From positions 74,501 through 138,500 of the forward strand of contig CAJQUW010009243.1 of the NCBI GenBank assembly GCA_907163375.1: a stretch of 64,000 bases of DNA, read 5' to 3'. Source of the DNA: Prostheceraeus crozeri (Eukaryota; Platyhelminthes; Polycladida; Euryleptidae). Shown here one piece after another: positions 1 through 10,034 of this stretch. The notes beneath the pieces are model-generated. The model saw only the letters and a list, made by a program, of their open reading frames with translations. It searched no databases and was not told the origin of the DNA. The first letter of the stretch is position 1. Each line of letters starts with the position of its first letter. The translations under genes were made by a program, and so were the position numbers.

Positions 1-2
1 AT

Positions 3-708
3 CTCATTGACAACCATAAGACTCGGATCAAGATTCCTCTCGATGAAAAGGTATGGATAAAGTGTGATTCATCAGTCAAACTATACGTCTGTTCACCAAA
101 ACGTGAAGATGTTGAATATCGATTTTTTCGTTTCAGTGACGTCACATGGGAAACCTTTACAAGGGAGATACTACCACAGAGAACGTCATTCATTAAAGAT
201 GGAGGACATCAAACGGTTGGAAGTTGTAAATCGGATGTTAACTACAAAAGCAAAGTCAAAACTCAATCTACAAGAGATCGAGAGGAATATACCCAACCGA
301 AAACAATGGTTACTGATAAAACGCAAATTGAAGCCGACAACGAGCTTACATCTTGGAAGACCCTCAATGTTAACATGGAGGATTCAGAGGAAGGATAGAT
401 CTCTCACTATCCTATTCTTTCCAAATGGAACAATCCAATGTATTGGAAGGGTCATGGAGGGTGATCTCTCATATTTACACTTAACTTTGGAACATTTACT
501 TGGTGATTCATTATCTGATTGGAAAGTGAAGACAATGACCGTGTTATGTGAATTACACTATCACTATGATTTCCGTAAAGTTACATCATCACATAATCTA
601 ACTTATGAAGTGGAGTTATTTCCAGCAGCTCAATTGACTAACTGGCATCCATATCATGTTCATGTGTTCCATAATGGAAAGATTGTGATAACCGCATTAA
701 AGACATAA
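3..708 (+). pseudogene. Polinton TBP-like protein, frameshifted, 5' end outside window
   Basis: The last part, read in the frame ending at 706-708, resembles a TATA-binding-protein repeat. A block with FFPNGTIQCIGRV is followed by YEVELFPAAQL and then HVHVFHNGKIVITAL. TBP repeats have the same order: a YEPELFPGL-like turn, then a strand ending in SGKxVxTG. The upstream coding sequence appears to continue in the other frame from position 3 (WIKCDSSVKLYVCSP at its start) to a stop at 396-398. The two frames therefore have to be joined by a frameshift near 385-400, and I call it broken. It is the only plus-strand gene of the element here and converges on the protease gene. A role in element transcription is inference from the fold resemblance; fold-level comparison was not possible here. 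Confidence 0.55.
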
Positions 709-915
709 GTGATGTGCCTCCCATCATATGTGATTTGAAAAAATGTTTCATGAAAACCAAATTGTAGATTTTGTATATATGTGGATAGATAATGAAATGT
801 GAACATGTTTTTTGTATATATGTGAATAGATAATGAAATATGAGCATGTTTTTGTTTTCCTTATAAACCCTTGTTTTGGAAAAAAAGAGAGCAAGTTAAT
901 GATACAACATAAAAC

Positions 916-921
916 TTTATT
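916..921 (-). terminator. Polyadenylation signal overlapping the protease stop codon
   Basis: On the minus strand AATAAA overlaps the TAA stop of the protease ORF (917-919). This fits compact, virus-like gene packing. The signal would serve the MCP-protease transcript. Confidence 0.4.
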
Positions 922-1381
922 TCAAAACTGTTTCAACATATTTAGTAAGAATTACATCATTTTTATCACAGTTTTTTGAAAATCGTTCTAAAGCACTTTT
1001 ACAGTTATTTTTCAATGGTCTCTCGTTGACAAAATAGAGTACATAGCCACCGCACATTAGAGATGTATTACTTTGAAGTGGGAACGATGTCACTTTCCTA
1101 ACAGTCCAGGAAAACCTGTTCATCCATAATGCGATATCATGTAAACGAGGTTGATTAAGAGAGTCAAAATATTCGGCAACTTTATAACGATTGATGTATA
1201 CAGCAATCCAATGTTTTCCGGGAAGATTGTTGGTATCCGTATTGATGATAAGCGAACAAGGATAGAAAGGAATTGAATCAGGTAAATTATCTCTAGAAAA
1301 GACATTGAGAAATATTGTCTTGGAGTAGGGATGAGCTTTCCTCATTTTCCTCAAGATTTCTATGTTGCTTAAGTTACTCAT
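917..1381 (-). CDS. PRO: Polinton adenain-like cysteine protease
   Basis: This 154-residue ORF is a C5-type (adenain/Ulp1-like) cysteine protease, expected to mature capsid proteins during virion assembly. The catalytic order is visible: His57 in GKHWIAVYI, Asp73 in EYFDS, Gln103 in FPLQS and Cys110 in MCGGYVLYF. Length and spacing fit Polinton proteases and adenovirus protease. The ATG at 1381 overlaps the stop of the major capsid gene by four bases (ATGA), so the two are probably co-transcribed. The ORF is uninterrupted and all catalytic residues are present, although its upstream neighbour is frameshifted. Confidence 0.88.
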   Translation of the reverse strand: MSNLSNIEILRKMRKAHPYSKTIFLNVFSRDNLPDSIPFYPCSLIINTDTNNLPGKHWIAVYINRYKVAEYFDSLNQPRLHDIALWMNRFSWTVRKVTSFPLQSNTSLMCGGYVLYFVNERPLKNNCKSALERFSKNCDKNDVILTKYVETVLK

Positions 1382-2660
1382 CTCTGATAGCTGACAGTCA
1401 CGTCTCTCATTCTTGTTATCTCAACTTTGCTATCATAGATAGCATAAATGAGACAAGTAATTGTTTTCTTCAAAGGTGACTCAAATGATACCTCCAGTCG
1501 TAGATTTCCAGGCTTTGTAACTCCTACACTTTCACCACCTAGATCTGCATCTGCTGTGAGGTTGTACATAATGAAGAAGTAGCCATTCTTGTACATATCC
1601 ATTGTAATTCCATTTGAATCGTCTGTATTAAACATGTTGAGGGCGGTGAAAATAGAACCATATTCACGTGCGAATTTACCATCTTTGAAATTAGGCTCAT
1701 ATGCTTTGCAAGATACAAATTTCCCATCCTGATAGAGTGCTAGTTTGCTAACATTAAAGTGTTGGAAATTGAATGGATTCTTTTCAAAAGCACCAATGAA
1801 TGCCTCATTTTCCACAAATGTGATATACACCGCCTTTGGCATTGCAGTGGGAAAAAGATTTGGGTAGGCATGTGAGGATGATCCCGCACCAATTGTGAAG
1901 TTTGTCAACACACTGTGATTAACTGGATATATTGCATTGTTTTTCCTCAATCCTGTCGCATGCTCGTTGATGACTGACGGGTTCATTGTTACTCGCCTTA
2001 CATTGAGCACGGCATTACTTATGTTGACTTGATAGTTTGTAGCTCCAAAAGCCATTAACGCGAACTCAGGATTTGCGCGAATAAATTTTATTTGCATTTT
2101 AACCTGTGATAGCAGATATCTAGATTGACGAAGGAAATCAAGATAGACGGGTCCTTTCAAGTATAATTCCTTTGAATCCGCTGTTAAATCCATTCGTCTT
2201 TTCAACCCTGTATTTGAGACATCATCAAATTTCCCTTGTGATCATCATACCACCCAGAAACTTGCAAGTGTGACTGTTTAGCTTGCTTTTGAAATTGAGT
2301 CATTGTATGTATATATGCTCCATATGGATATGCTCGATCCCCTCCTTCAATCTGTTTGTCATTCAATATTAGATACACATCTGAGAACAGACTGGCAATA
2401 GGAAGATTTGCTAACCCCACTTTATCCTTGGATGAATCGATATTTGTACCATCAGTCTTCTTAATTTGTATACACAACTCTAAATCAATGGATTGACAGT
2501 CAATATAATCTTGAGGATTGGCAGGTATATCAAACTGAATAGGCTGCTGGTTACCATCGATATTTGTTGTGGGGACTATGTCTACAATTGTTGAGGAGAT
2601 GATGTCTGTCTGATGAGGGGGAGAATCGAAGAAACACAAAGCCGAATTGATACTCTGCAT
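1378..2660 (-). pseudogene. MCP: Polinton major capsid protein, one frameshift
   Basis: Two ORFs in different frames make up a double jelly-roll major capsid protein of the kind annotated in animal genomes as F54H12.2-like. The N-terminal 152 residues carry the diagnostic PTTNIDGNQQPIQFDIP and DYIDCQSIDLEL. The C-terminal part carries RMDLTADSKELYLKGP, SRYLLSQV and the IKFIRANPEFALM strand. The N-terminal frame stops at 2202-2204 and the second frame picks up immediately, so a single small indel lies near 2205-2210. Otherwise both halves are clean. The frameshift could be genuine decay or an assembly error. The gene is followed by the overlapping protease ORF. Confidence 0.85.
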
Positions 2661-2670
2661 CGTATTAGCT

Positions 2671-3108
2671 CTACAAATATGTTGTCTTCCTTCGTTTTGA
2701 CTTGTTTCTAGTAGCTGTGGAATTTCGTTTGCGCTTTCTTGTTTTCACTCGACGTCTAGATCTAGAACGTGCTGCTCTAGTCGGCTTTTTACTTTTCCTG
2801 CGTCTTTGCTTAGTAACTCGGCCTGATCCAACTTGTCTTGACTTCCTACGCTTCTTCCGAACTGTACGTCTCGTCTTTGTTAAATCATCTAATGCGTCTA
2901 TGGCAGATTGCTGCGCGCGCATTTTCATAGATTCACCGATATCCTCACCTTGAAGCGCATCAGCTGCAACATTTGCACCAAAATCTAAAGCCCTGCTTCC
3001 AACACGCTTCATGATTGGTACGCCATACTTTTTGAGTGTTGGAAGAACCATACGTCTTAGTGCACCAAATATGCCTCCTCCAACTTGTCGTCTACCTCCA
3101 ACAAACAC
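2671..3108 (-). CDS. Basic virion core-like protein (Polinton)
   Basis: This ORF of about 145 residues starts with a Gly-rich amphipathic stretch (GGRRQVGGGIFGALRRMV), continues through a helical middle with FGANVAADALQG, and ends in roughly 60 residues packed with Arg and Lys. The layout recalls the small DNA-condensing core or minor capsid proteins of adenoviruses and adintoviruses. DNA packaging is inferred from composition and position beside the capsid gene. There is no good ATG: the ORF opens with GTG at 3108, and the first in-frame ATG is about 20 residues in. A start codon may have been lost by an A-to-G change, or a short upstream exon may exist. Confidence 0.6.
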   Translation of the reverse strand: MFVGGRRQVGGGIFGALRRMVLPTLKKYGVPIMKRVGSRALDFGANVAADALQGEDIGESMKMRAQQSAIDALDDLTKTRRTVRKKRRKSRQVGSGRVTKQRRRKSKKPTRAARSRSRRRVKTRKRKRNSTATRNKSKRRKTTYL

Positions 3109-3195
3109 GGATAACCGCTCTGATATGATGGTCTACTGTAAATGCCTGTCATTATGACTATTGAATAACTATGGAAGTCACAATAGCGTAAAGCC

Positions 3196-4773
3196 TTATT
3201 CTCGTGACCTAATATGTAGGGTCAAAACAGTAACACCACCACAGAACGGTACTACTTCTCCTGCATCATCATGAATTGATATGTCAATTCTATTGGTGAA
3301 ATTTCGGCTGATTGGTAGATACATTGTGTTAAAAAATTCTCGATTGATTAGTTGCTTCCTTACGGATGAGAGAGGAAATGTGCGCAGAAGTGGGGCCTCA
3401 ATGTCGCCAACCCTTGTATATTCAATAATGTTACAATAGACGTATAAGTTACTTATATCACGCTCTAGTGATGGGGCTGTATCGCCTATTGATGTACCTT
3501 CATAAATAGTTGATTTTGAGAATCCCAATGTGGTCGTTAACACGCTATCCAGCTTGATAAGAGAGTTCTTCCCTACCTTTAGAATCATGCGTTTCTTATG
3601 TGGGTCATAAGAAAAGTGATATTCATCTGCATCAATGTAATCTACCCCAAACTCATTTAACTTTGTACACAATTCAGATGGCGTTTTCAAGCTTTCAATG
3701 TTCAAATTAACTCTTTTTACAAGTTCACTGGAAGTAGACAATTCATCACCCGATATGTCTTCGCTGTATACGTGGATATCCCATGAAGCATTTGTTGATG
3801 CTTTGAGTTTAGAAGAGGACAATTGAACCTTGAATGTATCATTTAATTCTGTCAACCAAGGTGCGCTTTCAAGGCCCTTAAACATCCCAATCATTTCAGA
3901 TCCAAATTCAATAACAGCGGACTCAGACTTTTCCAATGGTGTCTTTTTAGTAAAAACAATAAATTCTGCCTCCGTTTCAACAGTAAATAAAGTTACTTTC
4001 TCTTTCTTATATTCACAAGTCATTAACGTTTCTGGCACTGATCCTTGAAACTTTCTTGCAAAGTCTTCAACACTTCTAATGACCTCAAATTTATTTTTTA
4101 CTCGGATGCTCCTTTTTTGTAATGCATACAATGGCACAATTCTACATTTAAAATCAGTGACTTTCCTCTCCGAATTCCACCCACGTCCATTGTACCAATA
4201 CCTTGATGAGAAAGTTGTTCTGGAATACCCAAAAGTATGACTCAAATCCTTACCTAATACAAGAAGAACATGCTTCCCTTCCTTCATCAATTTTGTTGAC
4301 CCCTTTATGACTGGTTTGTAGAATTTATTCAAAGTCAGCTTGAAGAGATCATTTATTCGTTCAAACATTCTACCGATTTCCTTTTCTGTATCTTGCAAGC
4401 TCATTGTGGGAACCTTAGAATCAAAAGTTGACGTTACAAATGCCTTTTGAATTTTAATCATGTTTTGAACAGATGGTAAAGATGTTGAAAAAGGATGTAA
4501 AGTTAGATGATGAAAAGCCCATGTACCATGTAGACTATTTTGAAATATGCGAAAGCAATCATCCTTCTCTCGCACTTCTTTATGTAATTCAAAATAGTTG
4601 TTCTTCAGCAAACTGATATCGTTGTAATAAGTAATTTCAGTTAGAGCAACTTCATGGGGTCCATGCAGAGTAATTGGATTAGCGAATTCAACAGAGTATA
4701 GAGATGGTTTGTTACTTGGGAATATCTTGGGGTTGCTATTGCTTGGAAGAATGATATTGAAGTTAGTAGACAT
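3196..4773 (-). CDS. Large Polinton structural protein, possible penton or minor capsid protein
   Basis: This uninterrupted ORF of about 525 residues is read from the ATG at 4773; an upstream GTG at 4800 is less likely to be used. The N-terminus (FNIILPSNSNP, then FANPITLHGPHEVALTEITYYN) matches a pattern I associate with a conserved Polinton protein in many animals: a short strand, a Pro-rich turn, then GxxEVALTEI. The family is thought to be structural. Whether this is the penton-like protein is inference and would need structure comparison. It lies between integrase and core protein, all on the minus strand. The C-terminal FCGGVTVLTLHIR suggests a final beta strand. Confidence 0.6.
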   Translation of the reverse strand: MSTNFNIILPSNSNPKIFPSNKPSLYSVEFANPITLHGPHEVALTEITYYNDISLLKNNYFELHKEVREKDDCFRIFQNSLHGTWAFHHLTLHPFSTSLPSVQNMIKIQKAFVTSTFDSKVPTMSLQDTEKEIGRMFERINDLFKLTLNKFYKPVIKGSTKLMKEGKHVLLVLGKDLSHTFGYSRTTFSSRYWYNGRGWNSERKVTDFKCRIVPLYALQKRSIRVKNKFEVIRSVEDFARKFQGSVPETLMTCEYKKEKVTLFTVETEAEFIVFTKKTPLEKSESAVIEFGSEMIGMFKGLESAPWLTELNDTFKVQLSSSKLKASTNASWDIHVYSEDISGDELSTSSELVKRVNLNIESLKTPSELCTKLNEFGVDYIDADEYHFSYDPHKKRMILKVGKNSLIKLDSVLTTTLGFSKSTIYEGTSIGDTAPSLERDISNLYVYCNIIEYTRVGDIEAPLLRTFPLSSVRKQLINREFFNTMYLPISRNFTNRIDISIHDDAGEVVPFCGGVTVLTLHIRSRE

Positions 4774-4813
4774 GTTAAAGTCATATATGGAAGAAGTCAC
4801 ATGCTATATTAGC

Positions 4814-5056
4814 TTAAAAGTTACGAGTGTCTCCCATCTCCACATTTTGTAGATCCTGGTGCGTTATCCAGCTATTGAATGAATCAGGATATCCTTTCCA
4901 TTTAACTAGATATTTCCTTTGATTGCCATGACCTTTCCTCCTAATTATTTTATCAATCATATACACCTCTTCACTTCTGTCTACTACTTGCAATTCATAA
5001 GAGTAAAATTTTCCTTCAATTGGATTGCCATGGTAATCTATTAATTTATAGATTAA
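4814..5056 (-). pseudogene. INT: Polinton integrase, C-terminal chromodomain piece
   Basis: The minus strand reads a C-terminal integrase tail: YKLIDYHGNPIEGKFYSYEL, then YMIDKIIRRKG and the chromodomain core YLVKWKGYPDSFNSWI, stopping at 4814-4816. In Polintons this tail directly follows the rve domain. Here the upstream part is 7.7 kb away at 12770-13624, beyond the tandem array. The piece has no start of its own and is unlikely to be translated. It is too short to appear as a long ORF and was found by reading the gap. Confidence 0.8.
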
Positions 5057-5195
5057 TGGACAATCGATCCCCGCTACTTGCCTTAATGTCGGCGGTCACA
5101 ATTGTGACGTGTTATTTATTCATTGATTATTATTGCCTTGACAACTGATGTGTGGTGGTGAGGGTTTGATCCTGCCAACTGACAGAGTCGCGTAA

Positions 5196-5269
5196 GTGGC
5201 TCGTAGCTCAGATGGTTAGAGCACAGGTCTAGTTAACCTTGGTCGTAGGTTCGAATCCTACCAGCCGCA
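5196..5269 (+). tRNA. tRNA-like gene, array copy 1 (anticodon AGT, Thr-like)
   Basis: The 74 nt fold as a cloverleaf: acceptor GTGGCT plus G against CAGCCGC with one bulged C; D arm GCTC/GAGC with a 9-nt loop; anticodon stem CAGGT/ACCTT (four pairs) with loop CTAGTTA; a 4-nt variable loop; T arm GTAGG/CCTAC with loop TTCGAAT; discriminator A. The anticodon reads AGT (Thr). Pol III signals are intact: A box TAGCTCAGATGG, B box GGTTCGAATCC and TTTT five bases downstream. Odd points are the acceptor bulge, T instead of a purine at position 37 and a mismatch at 27-43. It could be a working tRNA, a pseudogene or the head of a tRNA-derived SINE. If the loop is read with extra bases, GTT (Asn) is also possible. 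Confidence 0.65.
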
Positions 5270-5493
5270 CATCTTTTGCATGGCAATTTGATCTATCGTT
5301 TATCTAATTTCATTGTTGTTAATTGCATTCACGACATGGTTTAAGATGCTTTGGTGGACAATCGATCCCCGCTACTTGCCTTAATGTCGGCGGTCACAAT
5401 TGTGACGTGTTATTTATTCATTGATTATTATTGCCTTGACAACTGATGTGTGGTGGTGAGGGTTTGATCCTGCCAACTGACAGAGTCGCGTAA

Positions 5494-5567
5494 GTGGCTC
5501 GTAGCTCAGATGGTTAGAGCACAGGTCTAGTTAACCTTGGTCGTAGGTTCGAATCCTACCAGCCGCA
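5494..5567 (+). tRNA. tRNA-like gene, array copy 2
   Basis: Identical to copy 1. Confidence 0.6.
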
Positions 5568-5791
5568 CATCTTTTGCATGGCAATTTGATCTATCGTTTA
5601 TCTAATTTCATTGTTGTTAATTGCATTCACGACATGGTTTAAGATGCTTTGGTGGACAATCGATCCCCGCTACTTGCCTTAATGTCGGCGGTCACAATTG
5701 TGACGTGTTATTTATTCATTGATTATTATTGCCTTGACAACTGATGTGTGGTGGTGAGGGTTTGATCCTGCCAACTGACAGAGTCGCGTAA

Positions 5792-5865
5792 GTGGCTCGT
5801 AGCTCAGATGGTTAGAGCACAGGTCTAGTTAACCTTGGTCGTAGGTTCGAATCCTACCAGCCGCA
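5792..5865 (+). tRNA. tRNA-like gene, array copy 3
   Basis: Identical to copy 1. Confidence 0.6.
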
Positions 5866-6089
5866 CATCTTTTGCATGGCAATTTGATCTATCGTTTATC
5901 TAATTTCATTGTTGTTAATTGCATTCACGACATGGTTTAAGATGCTTTGGTGGACAATCGATCCCCGCTACTTGCCTTAATGTCGGCGGTCACAATTGTG
6001 ACGTGTTATTTATTCATTGATTATTATTGCCTTGACAACTGATGTGTGGTGGTGAGGGTTTGATCCTGCCAACTGACAGAGTCGCGTAA

Positions 6090-6163
6090 GTGGCTCGTAG
6101 CTCAGATGGTTAGAGCACAGGTCTAGTTAACCTTGGTCGTAGGTTCGAATCCTACCAGCCGCA
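6090..6163 (+). tRNA. tRNA-like gene, array copy 4
   Basis: Identical to copy 1. Confidence 0.6.
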
Positions 6164-6387
6164 CATCTTTTGCATGGCAATTTGATCTATCGTTTATCTA
6201 ATTTCATTGTTGTTAATTGCATTCACGACATGGTTTAAGATGCTTTGGTGGACAATCGATCCCCGCTACTTGCCTTAATGTCGGCGGTCACAATTGTGAC
6301 GTGTTATTTATTCATTGATTATTATTGCCTTGACAACTGATGTGTGGTGGTGAGGGTTTGATCCTGCCAACTGACAGAGTCGCGTAA

Positions 6388-6461
6388 GTGGCTCGTAGCT
6401 CAGATGGTTAGAGCACAGGTCTAGTTAACCTTGGTCGTAGGTTCGAATCCTACCAGCCGCA
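6388..6461 (+). tRNA. tRNA-like gene, array copy 5
   Basis: Identical to copy 1. Confidence 0.6.
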
Positions 6462-6685
6462 CATCTTTTGCATGGCAATTTGATCTATCGTTTATCTAAT
6501 TTCATTGTTGTTAATTGCATTCACGACATGGTTTAAGATGCTTTGGTGGACAATCGATCCCCGCTACTTGCCTTAATGTCGGCGGTCACAATTGTGACGT
6601 GTTATTTATTCATTGATTATTATTGCCTTGACAACTGATGTGTGGTGGTGAGGGTTTGATCCTGCCAACTGACAGAGTCGCGTAA

Positions 6686-6759
6686 GTGGCTCGTAGCTCA
6701 GATGGTTAGAGCACAGGTCTAGTTAACCTTGGTCGTAGGTTCGAATCCTACCAGCCGCA
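6686..6759 (+). tRNA. tRNA-like gene, array copy 6
   Basis: Identical to copy 1. Confidence 0.6.
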
Positions 6760-6982
6760 CATCTTTTGCATGGCAATTTGATCTATCGTTTATCTAATTT
6801 CATTGTTGTTAATTGCATTCACGACATGGTTTAAGATGCTTTGGTGGACAATCGATCCCCGCTACTTGCCTTAATGTCGGCGGTCACAATTGTGACGTGT
6901 TATTTATTCATGATTATTATTGCCTTGACAACTGATGTGTGGTGGTGAGGGTTTGATCCTGCCAACTGACAGAGTCGCGTAA

Positions 6983-7056
6983 GTGGCTCGTAGCTCAGAT
7001 GGTTAGAGCACAGGTCTAGTTAACCTTGGTCGTAGGTTCGAATCCTACCAGCCGCA
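6983..7056 (+). tRNA. tRNA-like gene, array copy 7
   Basis: The tRNA part is intact. This unit lacks one T upstream (TATTCATGATT near 6907). Confidence 0.6.
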
Positions 7057-7280
7057 CATCTTTTGCATGGCAATTTGATCTATCGTTTATCTAATTTCAT
7101 TGTTGTTAATTGCATTCACGACATGGTTTAAGATGCTTTGGTGGACAATCGATCCCCGCTACTTGCCTTAATGTCGGCGGTCACAATTGTGACGTGTTAT
7201 TTATTCATTGATTATTATTGCCTTGACAACTGATGTGTGGTGGTGAGGGTTTGATCCTGCCAACTGACAGAGTCGCGTAA

Positions 7281-7354
7281 GTGGCTCGTAGCTCAGATGG
7301 TTAGAGCACAGGTCTAGTTAACCTTGGTCGTAGGTTCGAATCCTACCAGCCGCA
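7281..7354 (+). tRNA. tRNA-like gene, array copy 8
   Basis: Identical to copy 1. Confidence 0.6.
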
Positions 7355-7577
7355 CATCTTTTGCATGGCAATTTGATCTATCGTTTATCTAATTTCATTG
7401 TTGTTAATTGCATTCACGACATGGTTTAAGATGCTTTGGTGGACAATCGATCCCGCTACTTGCCTTAATGTCGGCGGTCACAATTGTGACGTGTTATTTA
7501 TTCATTGATTATTATTGCCTTGACAACTGATGTGTGGTGGTGAGGGTTTGATCCTGCCAACTGACAGAGTCGCGTAA

Positions 7578-7650
7578 GTGGCTCGTAGCTCAGATGGTTA
7601 GAGCACAGTCTAGTTAACCTTGGTCGTAGGTTCGAATCCTACCAGCCGCA
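7578..7650 (+). tRNA. tRNA-like gene, array copy 9, 1-nt deletion
   Basis: One G is missing in the anticodon stem (CACAGTCTAG instead of CACAGGTCTAG), which disrupts the stem. The same unit also lacks a C near 7453. Probably a non-functional copy, or sequencing error. Confidence 0.5.
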
Positions 7651-7874
7651 CATCTTTTGCATGGCAATTTGATCTATCGTTTATCTAATTTCATTGTTGT
7701 TAATTGCATTCACGACATGGTTTAAGATGCTTTGGTGGACAATCGATCCCCGCTACTTGCCTTAATGTCGGCGGTCACAATTGTGACGTGTTATTTATTC
7801 ATTGATTATTATTGCCTTGACAACTGATGTGTGGTGGTGAGGGTTTGATCCTGCCAACTGACAGAGTCGCGTAA

Positions 7875-7948
7875 GTGGCTCGTAGCTCAGATGGTTAGAG
7901 CACAGGTCTAGTTAACCTTGGTCGTAGGTTCGAATCCTACCAGCCGCA
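7875..7948 (+). tRNA. tRNA-like gene, array copy 10
   Basis: Identical to copy 1. Confidence 0.6.
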
Positions 7949-8172
7949 CATCTTTTGCATGGCAATTTGATCTATCGTTTATCTAATTTCATTGTTGTTA
8001 ATTGCATTCACGACATGGTTTAAGATGCTTTGGTGGACAATCGATCCCCGCTACTTGCCTTAATGTCGGCGGTCACAATTGTGACGTGTTATTTATTCAT
8101 TGATTATTATTGCCTTGACAACTGATGTGTGGTGGTGAGGGTTTGATCCTGCCAACTGACAGAGTCGCGTAA

Positions 8173-8246
8173 GTGGCTCGTAGCTCAGATGGTTAGAGCA
8201 CAGGTCTAGTTAACCTTGGTCGTAGGTTCGAATCCTACCAGCCGCA
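8173..8246 (+). tRNA. tRNA-like gene, array copy 11
   Basis: Identical to copy 1. Confidence 0.6.
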
Positions 8247-8470
8247 CATCTTTTGCATGGCAATTTGATCTATCGTTTATCTAATTTCATTGTTGTTAAT
8301 TGCATTCACGACATGGTTTAAGATGCTTTGGTGGACAATCGATCCCCGCTACTTGCCTTAATGTCGGCGGTCACAATTGTGACGTGTTATTTATTCATTG
8401 ATTATTATTGCCTTGACAACTGATGTGTGGTGGTGAGGGTTTGATCCTGCCAACTGACAGAGTCGCGTAA

Positions 8471-8544
8471 GTGGCTCGTAGCTCAGATGGTTAGAGCACA
8501 GGTCTAGTTAACCTTGGTCGTAGGTTCGAATCCTACCAGCCGCA
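8471..8544 (+). tRNA. tRNA-like gene, array copy 12
   Basis: Identical to copy 1. Confidence 0.6.
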
Positions 8545-8768
8545 CATCTTTTGCATGGCAATTTGATCTATCGTTTATCTAATTTCATTGTTGTTAATTG
8601 CATTCACGACATGGTTTAAGATGCTTTGGTGGACAATCGATCCCCGCTACTTGCCTTAATGTCGGCGGTCACAATTGTGACGTGTTATTTATTCATTGAT
8701 TATTATTGCCTTGACAACTGATGTGTGGTGGTGAGGGTTTGATCCTGCCAACTGACAGAGTCGCGTAA

Positions 8769-8842
8769 GTGGCTCGTAGCTCAGATGGTTAGAGCACAGG
8801 TCTAGTTAACCTTGGTCGTAGGTTCGAATCCTACCAGCCGCA
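8769..8842 (+). tRNA. tRNA-like gene, array copy 13
   Basis: Identical to copy 1. Confidence 0.6.
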
Positions 8843-9066
8843 CATCTTTTGCATGGCAATTTGATCTATCGTTTATCTAATTTCATTGTTGTTAATTGCA
8901 TTCACGACATGGTTTAAGATGCTTTGGTGGACAATCGATCCCCGCTACTTGCCTTAATGTCGGCGGTCACAATTGTGACGTGTTATTTATTCATTGATTA
9001 TTATTGCCTTGACAACTGATGTGTGGTGGTGAGGGTTTGATCCTGCCAACTGACAGAGTCGCGTAA

Positions 9067-9140
9067 GTGGCTCGTAGCTCAGATGGTTAGAGCACAGGTC
9101 TAGTTAACCTTGGTCGTAGGTTCGAATCCTACCAGCCGCA
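9067..9140 (+). tRNA. tRNA-like gene, array copy 14
   Basis: Identical to copy 1. Confidence 0.6.
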
Positions 9141-9364
9141 CATCTTTTGCATGGCAATTTGATCTATCGTTTATCTAATTTCATTGTTGTTAATTGCATT
9201 CACGACATGGTTTAAGATGCTTTGGTGGACAATCGATCCCCGCTACTTGCCTTAATGTCGGCGGTCACAATTGTGACGTGTTATTTATTCATTGATTATT
9301 ATTGCCTTGACAACTGATGTGTGGTGGTGAGGGTTTGATCCTGCCAACTGACAGAGTCGCGTAA

Positions 9365-9438
9365 GTGGCTCGTAGCTCAGATGGTTAGAGCACAGGTCTA
9401 GTTAACCTTGGTCGTAGGTTCGAATCCTACCAGCCGCA
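9365..9438 (+). tRNA. tRNA-like gene, array copy 15
   Basis: Identical to copy 1. Confidence 0.6.
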
Positions 9439-9662
9439 CATCTTTTGCATGGCAATTTGATCTATCGTTTATCTAATTTCATTGTTGTTAATTGCATTCA
9501 CGACATGGTTTAAGATGCTTTGGTGGACAATCGATCCCCGCTACTTGCCTTAATGTCGGCGGTCACAATTGTGACGTGTTATTTATTCATTGATTATTAT
9601 TGCCTTGACAACTGATGTGTGGTGGTGAGGGTTTGATCCTGCCAACTGACAGAGTCGCGTAA

Positions 9663-9736
9663 GTGGCTCGTAGCTCAGATGGTTAGAGCACAGGTCTAGT
9701 TAACCTTGGTCGTAGGTTCGAATCCTACCAGCCGCA
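9663..9736 (+). tRNA. tRNA-like gene, array copy 16
   Basis: Identical to copy 1. Confidence 0.6.
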
Positions 9737-9960
9737 CATCTTTTGCATGGCAATTTGATCTATCGTTTATCTAATTTCATTGTTGTTAATTGCATTCACG
9801 ACATGGTTTAAGATGCTTTGGTGGACAATCGATCCCCGCTACTTGCCTTAATGTCGGCGGTCACAATTGTGACGTGTTATTTATTCATTGATTATTATTG
9901 CCTTGACAACTGATGTGTGGTGGTGAGGGTTTGATCCTGCCAACTGACAGAGTCGCGTAA

Positions 9961-10034
9961 GTGGCTCGTAGCTCAGATGGTTAGAGCACAGGTCTAGTTA
10001 ACCTTGGTCGTAGGTTCGAATCCTACCAGCCGCA
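9961..10034 (+). tRNA. tRNA-like gene, array copy 17
   Basis: Identical to copy 1. Confidence 0.6.

Noticed and set aside
2702..2953. Plus-strand ORF of 83 codons over the core-protein gene
   Set aside because: It is the complement of the Arg/Lys-rich tail and its Leu/Phe/Arg composition is an antisense artefact.
5159..5180. AGGGTTTGATCCTGCC in each array unit resembles the conserved 5' end of bacterial 16S rRNA
   Set aside because: The match is about a dozen bases, no rRNA sequence follows, and it recurs only because the unit is repeated.
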